This document shows positions 11,085 to 21,904 of a DNA stretch of 44,139 nt, piece by piece. Source of the DNA: Calocera cornea HHB12733 (taxonomy: Eukaryota; Basidiomycota; Dacrymycetes; Dacrymycetales; Dacrymycetaceae). Position 1 is the first letter of the stretch; each line of letters opens with the position of its first letter. The notes beneath the pieces were generated by a model that was given only the letters and a program-made list of their open reading frames with translations, made no database searches and was not told the DNA's origin. Both the position numbers and the translations under genes were made by a program. Location of the stretch: positions 1 to 44,139 of the forward strand of contig KV424119.1 in assembly GCA_001632435.1 (NCBI GenBank). The letters are read 5' to 3'.

Positions 11085-13750
11085 GCAGACAGTGTCACAA
11101 GCCATAATTCATATTGGGTTGAGTTTGGGTTAACAGGACAAGAGTAAGCACATTCGGAGTTCTTTGGAATGGTATCGATATGGTCCAGAGTCAACTCTGA
11201 AAGATCAGCGACAATGACTGATTCCAGGTAATGTTTAATGTGATCGAAAAAGTACTATCAAGGAGAAGTTCTTTCATCTTTGATGACAATGGACAGCCAT
11301 GGAGCCATATGAGAAAGTGTGTGTGTAAGGTGGATTTTCCTTGCCTTTTGATAGGGGTGAAGTAAGCCTTGATGCGACCAAAGCCACTATTACTAGATTG
11401 AATGGCTGAACTGGAAGGACAAGCCAGATATTTACCGCCTTGACTTGTTGAGTTAGAATGTGGGTGTCCAGTGACATCAACCCACAGACTGCAGGTGAAA
11501 AAGATACACATTATGTATTGGAAGAATTTAGCTGCAGCGTATGGAGCTTGAGCGGTGTTGAGAGCACATTGATTACAATCAGGACCACAAGTAGAAACAA
11601 ATGAATCCAGATCTATTTCTTCTCCAGCAAAAACCTGAAGAACAGGATCATGTAGATCATTAGGAGTGATAGTGAACTAAATGCTTGGCGGACTGAGAGC
11701 AAAAGTGGTGCCCCAGATGTTGTTCCATAAAGCGAGTTGGAAAGAGTCAGATCCCACAACGCAGGCACTTAAGCCTTGAATTTGTCTGCGCAAGGTTGAT
11801 ATAGACAGGTTGCTGGGAGGTAAACCGGCCTCTTCTTCCTTGGCCGCCTTCCTCAAGTTGCATAGGTCAATAGAAGACAGAAAGTCTTTGGAAGCTTGAA
11901 AGGCCGGTCTTGACATTTGAATTCTTGCTGAGTGGAGTGCTTTGTGTTTTTGTAAAATCCCAAAACAAACGAAAATCCATGAGTGATGAAGATGAACATG
12001 TCTATTGTGGTATCTTAACAACCAGCAAGCATGCTCCTTGAAAGAAACTTTGATGGATCAATTGTCTTCTGGCCCTCCTTCACCATAGGGAAACAAAGAT
12101 ATGAAGGCAGCGGCCAAGGGATTTTTTGTAGCTGGATCACAATCTGTACCAGGTTGTGGTTCACCAAAGTCATTGACAGGTTGTTTACTATGATGTATAG
12201 CATAACTGCCTTCGTTATCAGGATCATCTAGACATGCAAGTCCATGGAGGAAAATTTCTGCAGTTGTTGACTTGGTTAAGTCAGTATCTTTGATGCCAAG
12301 TGCACGGAGAGGTACAATGGTGTCTTGATCAAGATCTAAATAAGGTAACTCAGCTGAAGGTAGGTACTGTATTGAGTAAGAAAATACCGATGTATGAATC
12401 AGATCTTTCCGGATGATAATGATCATCTTCTAGGTCATCACCGATGCTCCAATCCTTGAATTGAACAGAGGCAAGTACATTGATAGGAACATTGTCTTTG
12501 GGTAGGAGAGCAATGCAATGCCTGAAAGAATCTGACAATATGTCCAGATCAGCATAATAGTGATTGTTGGACTTCAACCAAGTTAAGGCTTGCCACACAA
12601 CAAAACAGCAAATGGTAAACATCTTGTTCAACCATTCTTTCTTTGGTTTCTCCAAAGACATTAGGCCGATGAAGGATATGCCAATGACAGAGGACAGTAT
12701 TGCAGTCAGACAAGGAAATAGATGACCTTCAAGCATTTTTGCAATTTCAATTTGGTTGATGGAGAAAGTGACCACATTTCCATGCATGCCACAAGAGAGA
12801 GTATCTGGATTTGCATGTGAAAGACTTTGTTTTGTTCTCGGATACATCTTGAACTGGAATACCCAAGGATAATGATGTGCAATCAATAACTGTTCTGACA
12901 CAGTCAAGACAGCAATGACCGTAGGTGTTTCACCAATCCACATCCGATTTGCTAACAACCAAGTGGGAAGGACACCACCATCCAAATCAGACCCACATTG
13001 TTGGTAGAGCCAGACGTAATTGCATTGTATTGAACTGTTGCTAACAAGCATACAATTCCGGAGGTTCAGAGCATGACCAGGGTGGGGAACATGGGGAACC
13101 AGCAAGTTCGCATTTGGAATATCTTTGAATTGTAGAAATCTCATCTCTTGCATGAAAAATTCTCCAGAACAGGAACAGCAGGAAGCGACAGCAAGTGCAT
13201 CATTACCGGTGTTGATGAGGAAGTCTTGAATGCTCAAGGACATGTCATCAGCTGATGAAGACCGCATGAACTGATTGACATCATGATCGTCTTGCACATG
13301 CCATCCTGTTTCTTGGCCATCTTCATCAGTAATGAGACGTCACTTAGACAATTCAGCTTCTCTCTCTTCTCTTCTTCTTTTCTTCTTTAGAGCTTCTTTT
13401 GTGGCTCGAGCAGTGTTTTGGATACTTCGGACTTCTTGATATCAAATCAGTTTAGCCTCAAGACATTGACATAATGGCAACTTCATGGAATCATCCAATT
13501 TATCAACCTCAGCCAAAAGGAGTTGTTTGTTTTGACAAGCAGCATTACTGAATGAGACATCCGGCAGACTGTAGAGAATATCGGCTTTCCTGAGTGACAG
13601 AAATTTGCTCATGACAAAGTTGGAGGAGGAGCAAATTAGGATATGTGATAAGAAACGGCCGGATCTAGTAGGAGGAAATGTATCCGCTTTGATTGAGATC
13701 ATCAGACCAAGGGTGGTTTCAAAGCCTAGATTGGCTACCAAACACTGCAT
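11085..13750 (-). pseudogene. Helitron Rep (N-terminal region and HUH nuclease), broken
   Basis: One long reading frame from 13750 carries in-frame TGA codons near 13442 and 13338 and then the stretch 13297-12350, with a CxxC pair, the PHPGH segment and a helical domain (VSEQLLIAHHYP onward) typical of basidiomycete Helitron proteins. Next come NPLAAAFISLFPYGEGG (about 12060-12100), the MLRYHNRH block (about 12020) and, after an in-frame TAG at about 11676 where the family has Trp, the TPNDLHDPVLQVFAGEE block. The rolling-circle motif reads STLHTHFLIWL (HTH codons at 11317-11325), where the middle position is usually hydrophobic. The frame is lost at the insertion near 11088. Rep nicks and joins single-stranded DNA during Helitron movement; this copy cannot do so. 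Confidence 0.85.
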
Positions 13751-13957
13751 TTGCTTAGTTGGATAATGGTGACATAGACAACAAATACTATTAGCTGAAC
13801 TGGAAATGAGAGAAAAAAAAGAGATCTGATGGTATCAAGGCTGAAGGAGTATATTTTGAGGGGATTGAAGATGGGGATAATTTGACTCAAGAACAACCCC
13901 CCCTGTGACCCCGCATACCTCAAGTCACTTTGACACAAACTACAGCAAAGAGACAAT

Positions 13958-15115
13958 ATGCGTACTTGTCAGACACCTCATACACCTTCCCCCCCTGAAT
14001 CAATGCACACTCCTACTACACTATCTGCTGAAGGAGGAAGCAAGATTATGACGGACTTGTCACTTTGAAGGAACAATAATTTGAATAACAATGTGACAAC
14101 AAGCAAATCGTTGAACACAGCACTTGGACCACCTGTTCAACTGGCAGCTAGCAAGACATCTGCAGAAATTGACAAAAATTCCTCTTTGACGTGAATGAAG
14201 AAATTGCTCACTTGGCTGAAAGAAGCCAGATACAACCTTGCCGACAAAGATGACTTGAGAGAGTTGAAGTGGGGCACTATCGGCAATGTCAACGGGATGC
14301 TTTTGCATGATGGAGATAATCTAGCTCAGCTTATGCTGCTGGCACGCATTTTGGACAACAGATTCAACCTTACACCGCATGGTGGATGGCGTCCGGACAA
14401 CACATTTTCCAAGGACCTCAGCAAACAGAAAGTAACGGCCATATTTGTGAAAACGGGAAAAGTACCATTTAATGCTTACTATGATGAAGCTAAGCGTAAT
14501 ATCAAAGAGCTGCAAGAACAAGCAGCTCATCCGGGTACCAATATAGTCTCAGTGGTTAGAGATGATGGTATCAGAATCAGCTGGCCTTTGTTCGAAGTAA
14601 GTAAAGGACCACCAGAAAAAGATATATGATACTGATGATGAGCAGCATTGACCAACCAAGGAGAAAGAAGACTGGTTAGGCGATGAGGTTGCAGGTGCAC
14701 ATATGACACTTGTGGGAATGGTATCAGCTTATCCAGTCAAACAGTTGAGCACCTGACCACTTTGAGCAAGTGGAACAATTGGCTGGTCCTGTGAATATCC
14801 GCAACAAATTAGCACTCATCAAGACCAGCCATGTTCCACTACAGCTGCTGGCATACAACATCAATGGAACCCTTATAAGCCCAACATACTGGAGAGAAGA
14901 ATTACAAGGTGCAGTCATGAAGCTGAAGCTGGTGATGTGATATTATTACATCGCCAAGGACAACAAATCGACCTTTGTCCTTACGCCATATGATATCATT
15001 GTAATTGGCAAACCAGTAGTCATGAGCAAGTTGCCAATGAAGAAATGCAAGCTGGAAAATGGACTGTTGGAAAACATCAGATACCATCCTTCACCGACTA
15101 TGTAGACAATGGTAA
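13958..15115 (+). pseudogene. Broken intron-containing gene of unknown family
   Basis: A single frame opens at ATG 13958 and continues through TGA codons near 14066 and 14192 into the open stretch 14195-14597. A consensus 5' splice site (GTAAGT) follows WPLFE at 14598, with a matching AG near 14642. The next exon would include a Cys-rich stretch (GCRCTYDTCGNG, about 14690-14725) and SSQTVEHL, a layout seen in proteins linked to basidiomycete transposons. Further coding-like sequence in other frames (SHVPLQLLAYNINGTL, IAKDNKSTFVLTPYDIIV) runs to about 15115, with another TGA near 14937. I do not recognise the function. The gene is divergent from Helitron 1. Confidence 0.45.
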
Positions 15116-15455
15116 GTGACACTATACCAAGGTACTACAAAATTGAGATACGTAGTATATTGGATATCAATGACCATCAAAGTTGGCCGTTTGTAGATAA
15201 GCCTTAATAAACACACTCATTAATGCACATGGTAGTCTGATTTGGTTCAACGGTAGTGTTATTGTTGATAAAAATGAAAAGAACCAGAGTGTCATAACAG
15301 GGCAAAAGAAGGGGGAAACAAATTAAGCATATGAATGTATGGCATTATCAAGTTGAGAAGTCAACACAATAGGACAGGAATCTGGAAGCGGCAACATGCA
15401 GAATCTATTTAAAAAGTAACATGGATAAAACATGCAGTAAGTGGGTGAACTGAAA

Positions 15456-18206
15456 CTAAGCACCCAATGAAGCCAGAGTGTCTTTAATATCAGTTTGGAT
15501 GATAAAGTTCTGCAATGGTACATCCAACATAGAGTTTTCTTCATCTTCACTGAAAACGGTACTACAGCCATCACAAAACGTGAAGCATAGACAAAGTAGA
15601 GCAATTAAGTAGCCACCTAATATACAATTAGAAGAGAGAATTCAAAGATATAAAATATACCGCACCGAATTTGATGTAGCTGCCGTCTGATAGCAACAAG
15701 GTCAGAGACAATGCCGATCCAAACCCAGGAGATAAACCAGCGATAGTAACAGATTCGATTTCTTTCTTAGTTATTAATGCAAGTGTATGGTGTTGTACAG
15801 ATTGATGTGTAGATAAGGAAGCTGTATTGCTTGCACCAGTGTCCTGAGATGGAAGTAGGATGGGGCAAGAACAACTAGCAGCATTTAAAGCGCACTTGAA
15901 AGCTGTATAACACATGTCAGACACGGAAAAAGACACCAACAGAGAGGAAACACATACTAACTGTATGAGAACAGAGGAGGTTGCAATCCCAACACAGGCA
16001 ACATGCAAAGGGAGCATCATCATTGCCAAGATACAACAGCCCACTGCATTGACTTCTCTTATTGCAACGAATGCCAGCATTCTTATGGACAAGATAATAG
16101 AAGATACAGTTGTTACACTGAAAAAAGAAGGACAGATTATCAGCTACAACAAACTGAAAGGAGTTGGATTAACATACCCAACTTTTGAATTGTTCTTCCA
16201 TGAGAGCAGGTTTATCTTTCTGTACAAGATGTATGAACAGACATATAAAGAAGATACAGAAAGATATTACCCAAAGCGCAGACAAGATTTGATTGGCTGA
16301 AGGCAACAAAGATGTTGCGGCTTTCATCTCTTCCAGAGATAAACCAGCACCAAGAGCAATGCGAATCTTGTGAGGTACAGTATTGGTGCCATTGTTCCAT
16401 CTGTTGATGAGAAAAGATGAAGCAATTTTGTCATTGATGACTTTGTTGAGAAAGTATCAGGGCACACAATACTAGACACAAGGCTGTCTGCAAAAGTGGT
16501 CCAAGACTATCAAGGAGGAGACGAGATGTTGAGCAAGAGGGACAATATGGGGGTAATGGAGGAAAGCTGAGCACCAGATATTGCGAGAGTTTGTCTGACA
16601 GTATCGAGAGGTTGCTGAGGTTTCAAAGTTGTGATTGAGATTGCAATGCCTAGTTCAACTACACAAGTATTGTGGAGGATCCTAAGAGATCAGATCTAAG
16701 GACAAAACTACAAACAGGTTGATACTATATACGAGAAGGCCAGAAGTATCTTCAAAAGTGGAGCTGTACAGTCAGTTTAGGGCAGGCACCTCTTACCTTG
16801 GCAGAATAGGGACGCTCTGTTGAAATGGTTTTGAGACTGTCAAGATGGGGTTTGTGCCTTCTCAGTTCGAGATCCTATATCATGAGGGATTGGTTTTGGT
16901 GACTCCTGACAGAAAGCCACAAGCACCAAGGTAAGCTGAAGGAATAGCATCAACCGTATACAGAGGCCAACCACCACTATCAGTTTCAAGTGTAGTTGAC
17001 TGATCAAGCCCATGGGGAGACTAAAGATGGCAATCAAGATAAAGCAGAAAAATTGAAGATATAGACGAACCTTCAATGACAATAAAGAAGCGGGAACAAG
17101 CTTAGTAGGACAAGACTATGAAAATATATTAGAGTGACCAAGATCAAAGCATGGAAGCAGGCATACCATTTTTGTAGCCTCATCTACATTGCTACTCTGC
17201 AACTTCTTGTAGGTGATCTTCTTTTCTCTGAACCAGTTACCATCAATGGTGAGGACCATTTAGGGAGTCAACAGAGACAATGTGGTTATGTCAAGATTGA
17301 TACACAATTGGATAATGTTCTGATGAAAAGTTAGAAAAAGATGCAGAAACAAAAAGATATGTGACACACTCAGATATGTTCTCCATTATAGTTTACAAAG
17401 GAGGCCCAATCAGAGTTATACAAAGAAGATCTCAGTGCTCTGAACCAACGGTTGAGATCAAACTTGTCATCTGAAATAGAGGAAGACATTGTTTTGAAGT
17501 GATTCAAGATGATGAGAGGGGTAAAAAGACAAAGGAAGTGGAGAAAAGCTCAAGGACACATGAAAGATTCCTTGCACACACTATGGAAGCAAAGAATGTC
17601 AGGGAACACCAAATTTGCCCTGACTTTGGAAAGATCGGCACAGGATTAGGTAAGAACAATCTTCTTGGAAAATGCCACTTTCCTTTCTTGCTTCTCTTCT
17701 TGGCTTTGCGTTCGAGGTGGCTGCACAGTTGCATTCGGCATTAGCTGGTCCTTTCAATCATGTAAGTTTGTTGAGGTTGAATATATCTCTGTCTCAGATA
17801 GACATACATATTTTTTTCAATGACCATCACCGTCCTCTGCTGGGCCTTTACAGTCATCTCAATTTTACGCTATAGAACTCCATAAGAATCTATTAAATGT
17901 CACAGGCTCTTATGTAGAAGATACGCACCTCTCTGCCATTGTCTTGTAGAGTCCTCTTCAAAATCTCATCCCACAATTTCTGCTCTACACTCTCAAGCCA
18001 AGGCTCGGGCATGACTGCTTTCATACATGCTTCCATGTTGTAAAACCTTTGAGGTTTATCCATGACAGCTTCTTCAATCAAAGTCTATAAACATGTTAGT
18101 ATTGCCAAACATATTAGCTGACTCCGCTCACCTGCACTGTACACAAATGGTTTTGAATGTACTTGTTCCAGTCATTACCATGCAAAGCTATGCGCAACAA
18201 AGCCAT
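15456..18206 (-). pseudogene. Multi-exon cysteine-rich protein gene, unknown family, broken
   Basis: Exons recognised by frame and splice sites: 18132-18206 (start MALLRIALHGNDW), 17929-18084, then an unresolved middle, 16271 to about 16600, 16178-16219, 15958-16117, 15666-15902 and 15456-15616 (stop). The first intron has a perfect TACTAAC branch site. The 16117-15666 exons encode a cluster of Cys and His (SWCNNC, GIRCNKRSQCSG, CCLCWDCNLLCSH, CALNAASCSCP) that would suit a zinc-binding module. The last exon is hydrophobic, then acidic (STVFSEDEEN). Near 16500-16510 two stops (TGA TAG) interrupt the frame and near 16452 one base seems lost, so I call it a pseudogene. The solo LTR at 18275 sits just upstream of its start codon. 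Function unknown. Confidence 0.5.
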
Positions 18207-18274
18207 TCATCTTTCCGCCAGTGGAAAAGACATTGTACTTTTGACAGGCAAGAATGAGAAAGGAGGTGATTATT

Positions 18275-18760
18275 TGTCAGGGGACACTCTATTTTCCTAT
18301 TTTATTCGGCCCTTACTCACTTCAGAAGCACTTCCCAGCATGGAATCCGGCCTTCAGGGTCCAGGCCTATGGCCCAGAGTGTGGCCCGGACAACCGCGCA
18401 GCCATGAGTCTGGCCACTCACCACAACTCAGCATGACTGACTACAACTCACACACGCGCAGCCACACTTGACTCATAGCGACCCATGATATGCCCCATGA
18501 TGTGTCCCATGGGATGCTCCATGGCCTGACCCATGCAGATCTGTAGGGTATATATATATGGGCTCTAGGCCCCCTGGCTCCTCAGATCTGGTCTCTGAGG
18601 ACTCTCCACTGTACACCTGTACTCTGTAGTCTCTATAGTCACCTCATTTATCCTATTCTCCACTCTATCATTGCCCACCCGACCTACTCTGTTGCTCTAC
18701 CATTGACTCCAATCTCTGTCTACTCTTGGCGGCCTTGTAGGGTTACCGTGTGCCCTCACA
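18275..18760 (+). repeat. Solo LTR of a Gypsy element, with TTATT target duplication
   Basis: Starts TGTCAGGGGACACTC and ends GTGTGCCCTCACA. It is closely similar to the LTR at 42996, so it is the same family. Perfect 5-bp duplications TTATT flank it (18270-18274 and 18761-18765), and no internal retroelement sequence or primer-binding site follows. It is therefore the product of LTR-LTR recombination. It keeps a TATA box (about 18550-18558) and the hairpin (18579-18601, 8-bp arms TCCTCAGA/TCTGAGGA). It lies 68 bp upstream of the minus-strand start codon at 18206. Confidence 0.95.
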
Positions 18761-19379
18761 TTATTGTTGTTGCTGCTGAAGAGAGTGGAGGCATTTCTTC
18801 AGACGTGTCAAAGAAAATCCTAGTTTGCTTCCGCTTGATGCTTGTGTAATGCCGATTATGTGAAGAGCACATGGACCTCACACAACATAGCTATTTCCGT
18901 TTCCTTGGACTATATTGAGCTGTGTCTCTCACTCCTCTCAAGTCACTCTACTTGAAACCTTGTCATACCTTTGTCCTTGCATTTGACACACGAAAAAAAA
19001 GGCGATGGTACCTTCAACTGCTACACAATCAGCCACTCTACATTGACGGCTGTGATTACAAAATTCACTTCTTCTTCTATGCCAATGAAGAAATCCACAT
19101 CTCTTCATTACCGCCAAACAAATACTTGCACTTATCTTCCTTGTCACAGACAATGATCTGAACCTATACCTTGTTGGTTTCTTCTGGATATTAGAATCGG
19201 ATAATAGTGCATTAGCATCCAATAAGTATCACATATACTTTGGCTACGCAAGCTAGGTGCCCTGCCGGCGCGTGCAGCACAGCCCGGCCCCCTACCGAGT
19301 AATGATGCATGGTAGAGACAAGCACGTGGTACTGGTGGCTTGCAATCAGAGGACATCCGAGTTTTGTGCACTTGTTCTG
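18761..19379. other. Interval without a convincing gene
   Basis: AT-rich at first, with an open plus-strand frame (18922-19161) of ordinary composition but no ATG context or partner exons that I can support. A short GC-rich patch lies at 19259-19300. Nothing else recognised. Confidence 0.3.
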
Positions 19380-19990
19380 TGCTTGGCACATGTGGAAGCA
19401 CACTGTGAAGCTGAAGCACTTGGGATTATGGAGTGACATTGAGTAGCAGAAGCACATCCTCATTCACAAGGTACTTTACACCATAAGTAAATTGCAAAGC
19501 GGAAGCAACCCACATGGTGGAGGCAAATGATGTAGCAGACACAGACTGTAGGGCAGAGGTAAATTATATAGCAGAGACAAATTCCATGATGGAGGCAGAC
19601 CCTCTCATGGAGGCAGATTGTAAAATGGATGCAAATTGTTTGGTGGAAGCAAATTACTTGGCGGACACAAATCATATGGTGGACGCAAATTGTTTGGTGG
19701 AAGTAATTGATACAGCAGATGCAAATTGCATAGCAGAAACAAATGGTATACCAGAGGCAAACCACATGGTGGAGGCAAACCATATAGCGGAAGCAGACCA
19801 TATTGCGGAGGCTAATTTGGTAGTGGATTCAAATATGATGGTGGGAGCAACAGGTAGGGCGGACGCAAATGTAATAAACGGAGGCAAAATAGTACGCGGA
19901 AGTAAAGACCCCAGCGGGAGCAGACCAGCAGGTGGGAACAAGAGGTCCCAGGCGGCGTCCGCTACAAACGGAAGCACGGAGTCCTGGAGA
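19380..19990 (+). repeat. 18-bp degenerate minisatellite (about 33 units)
   Basis: The sequence has a steady 18-bp period with core GYGGANGCAAAT. Since 18 is a multiple of 3, it leaves open frames on both strands (plus 19514-20005, minus 19460-19801 and 19672-19977) that translate as six-residue repeats. These are best read as by-products of the repeat and not as genes. Units are most uniform at about 19640-19830 and grade into more GC-rich, less regular units by 19990. Confidence 0.85.
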
Positions 19991-20621
19991 TGGACACGAA
20001 TGTAAACCGGAGATATGTATATTTGGTAAGCTAGCGGTTGTCACAAAACCCGGACCACCTTCGCGAAGACCTGTGCGTGCATATTGCATAGGGTGGCCCC
20101 GGGGGGCGATGGCCACGAAACACGGAACTTGACTAGGTTATATACTACTGTTGTGCTGGGGGTCGTGATACGACGATGTCAAAGACAGAAATGAGGTCAA
20201 AGAGTCCATGGCGGAGTAAGTAGAGCCCTTGATACGCTCCATCCTTGGCCGGGTTGTCTCGCCTGAAAGGATTAGCCAGCTTTCTTCACTGAGGAGGGAG
20301 CAGCGTTGGTTCCAGGAACCCGGCCTGTGAAGTCCAAGTCAAGTCGGAGAACTCGTCTTCGTCATTCCATCATAGTATGCCGCTCGAGTGTGGAGCCTCT
20401 TTGTGGCTCAGCGCCGAGCGCCATTATAAGTGTTCATTTTGGTGGTAATAAACAAGGAAAGGAGAGTTGGTATGCATCTCGTATGCTTGCTCCCCCTGAC
20501 AGGTGTCCTGAAGTCAGAGGCGTTTTACACGCCTGTGCTCAGATTGAGGATTCTCTCCTCCTGCGCTGCCAAGCCGGTGGAGGGTTAGGCCGAAGTGTAG
20601 TCACAGACTTGTTGTCTTTCT
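19991..20621. other. Interval without a convincing gene
   Basis: Mixed composition, with no ORF that has splice sites or family motifs. The right end is the 3' side of the methyltransferase gene and may include its 3' UTR. Confidence 0.3.
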
Positions 20622-21773
20622 TCAAGCCTGCAAGGTGAACTCCCATGTACGGCATGCTGGACCCGACGCGGGATATTGCGACGATTCGGCATTGATACTA
20701 GAATGATAACCACCTATGGTTCGACGATGTTCATACTGCATCGACCTGAGTAAGTTGCACCGTGTGCGGATGACGGAGACGCACGCCTGGGTAAGCCTCA
20801 GGCTCGAAGGCATAAGACCGCACTTGTCGATAAACCGGATGGCCGGGAGGAGGGTGCTTCGCCAATTGGGATACCTCCCTGGCATGCGGTGAGGCTGCGA
20901 TCATCAACTAATCAGGTTGCCAATGCGTTACCAGAGGGTGTAGGGAACTGAGTCCCGCAAAGTTACCAGGATTCTCCCTCCAGAGTCGCTCTGCTCTGCT
21001 GAAGAGTCCTCAATATCGGAGTCAAACTCTCCTGAGAGGTCTGACGGTCTGTTGTGACGTGGACCGTTCTCCTTTGACGACAAGAAGGAAGCAACAGACC
21101 GAAAGAAGCCTAGCATAAGTTGCTGGTTCGTATTTATGTTGCGATCCTGGTCTTGAATGCCAGCACCTGGAACCAGACGAGGTCAATTGGTAAGCAACAC
21201 AGTTGGTGTGACATGACGACTGCACCTGCATGTGGGAAGTTCCAAACAACCCGGGTGAAACCTCCCAGCTGCTTGGACCTGGCCAAAAGAGCCTTGCTTT
21301 TGTGTAATGCCCGAGCATCCACATGGAGCATAATAGTGACACCGCTCTCGCGGAGTAATCGTAGGTTCTCGTTGGCTTCTGGGTACTTTTGCGACAGTAG
21401 TTCCTCAGTATCGTATGTCGTGGCGGTGATGCGATGACCGGGTATGCCATGGTGCTGTACAAGCGACAGTGCAAAGGAAAAGTTGCCTAAACGCAAATAT
21501 CGCTTCAGCATTATCCGCATAGATGATAAGAGCAATACCTTCGCCGATGAGGAGGGTGTTGTCCCAGTCGGACACGAAGGGAATGGGGTGGTATTGCCTA
21601 CCCTGCTCGACACGCTTTGTAGAAGTCTGTCCTCCGATCTTTCTTCTCACCGCCAGCTCCTTGACATCCCGGGCATGCTTCGTAGCCGAGACCTTCTTCT
21701 GGGTATTAATTCGGGATTGAAGTGACAATAAGGAAGACTTGAGACCGCCTTTACGTGGTTTAGACTTGGCCAT
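20622..21773 (-). CDS. BMT5-like 25S rRNA (uridine-N3) methyltransferase
   Basis: Five exons, complement(20622-20736, 20785-20878, 20932-21166, 21236-21486, 21539-21773), with introns of 48-69 bp and GT-AG ends, giving 309 residues. The family transfers methyl from SAM to a uridine of large-subunit rRNA in the nucleolus. Seen: basic N-terminus (MAKSKPRKGG), the SAM-binding start LLIGEGNFSFALSLV split by intron 1, TATTYDTEELLSQKYP, NFPHAG at the end of exon 2, GIQDQDRNINTNQQLMLGFF in exon 3, and the C-terminal YEHRRTIG of the family in exon 5. An acidic Ser-rich insert (SDIEDSSAEQSDSG) lies in exon 3. It is shorter than some fungal members. It shares a 131-bp head-to-head promoter region with the RAMP4 gene. 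Confidence 0.9.
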
Positions 21774-21904
21774 GGGAGGAGGGGATGATGGTCGTCGCTT
21801 CCGCAGCTGGAAATTACGGCACAGCGACCCTTACGAGCTGTGAGCTTCGACGGTGTTGCCGCCCCCGCCACACACTTTGCATCTTGTTCAGTACGTCGCC
21901 AGCC

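Larger units (their letters stand above)
8560..11088. mobile_element. Unclassified insertion inside Helitron 1
   Basis: Helitron coding sequence stops near 11088 and resumes near 8560 at the next conserved block, so everything between is inserted. Without the pogo element inside it the insertion is about 660 bp: a left arm of about 540 bp (8560-9100) and a right arm of about 120 bp (10969-11088). Both arms are rich in TCCGGA/TTCCGG motifs. The ends share a weak inverted match (AGTTTGGCGTTGTAC near 8578 against AGTTTAGGACTGTAC on the other strand near 11075). The edges are accurate to about 15 bp and no clear target duplication was found. It could be a non-autonomous DNA transposon. No coding frame of its own was recognised. 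Confidence 0.55.
5310..13750 (-). mobile_element. Helitron 1, degraded, with nested insertions
   Basis: Read on the minus strand the order is: N-terminal region with a Cys pair cluster and a domain resembling DUF6570 (13750-12350), Helitron-like N domain (12426-11677), rolling-circle Rep with an HUH-type motif (11676-11085), an interruption (about 11088-8560), the rest of the Rep-to-helicase linker (8560-8012), and a PIF1-type helicase (about 7834-5310). Several in-frame stops, a frameshift in a homopolymer and likely introns are present, so it is a dead copy. Terminal sequences (5' TC, 3' hairpin plus CTRR) were not identified; the limits given are those of the coding region. The N-terminal part is well preserved at protein level, which implies moderate age. 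Confidence 0.88.

Noticed and set aside
15914..16300. Plus-strand frame of 128 codons
   Set aside because: It lies opposite three exons and the introns of the minus-strand cysteine-rich gene, whose splice sites and frame are consistent.
19514..20005. Open frame of 163 codons with six-residue repeats (plus) and similar frames on the minus strand
   Set aside because: All follow from the 18-bp period of the minisatellite; no start context, splice sites or domain.
20640..20900. Possible structured RNA in the GC-rich segment near the end of the BMT5-like gene
   Set aside because: The segment is explained by exons 4 and 5 of the gene with good splice sites and family motifs.
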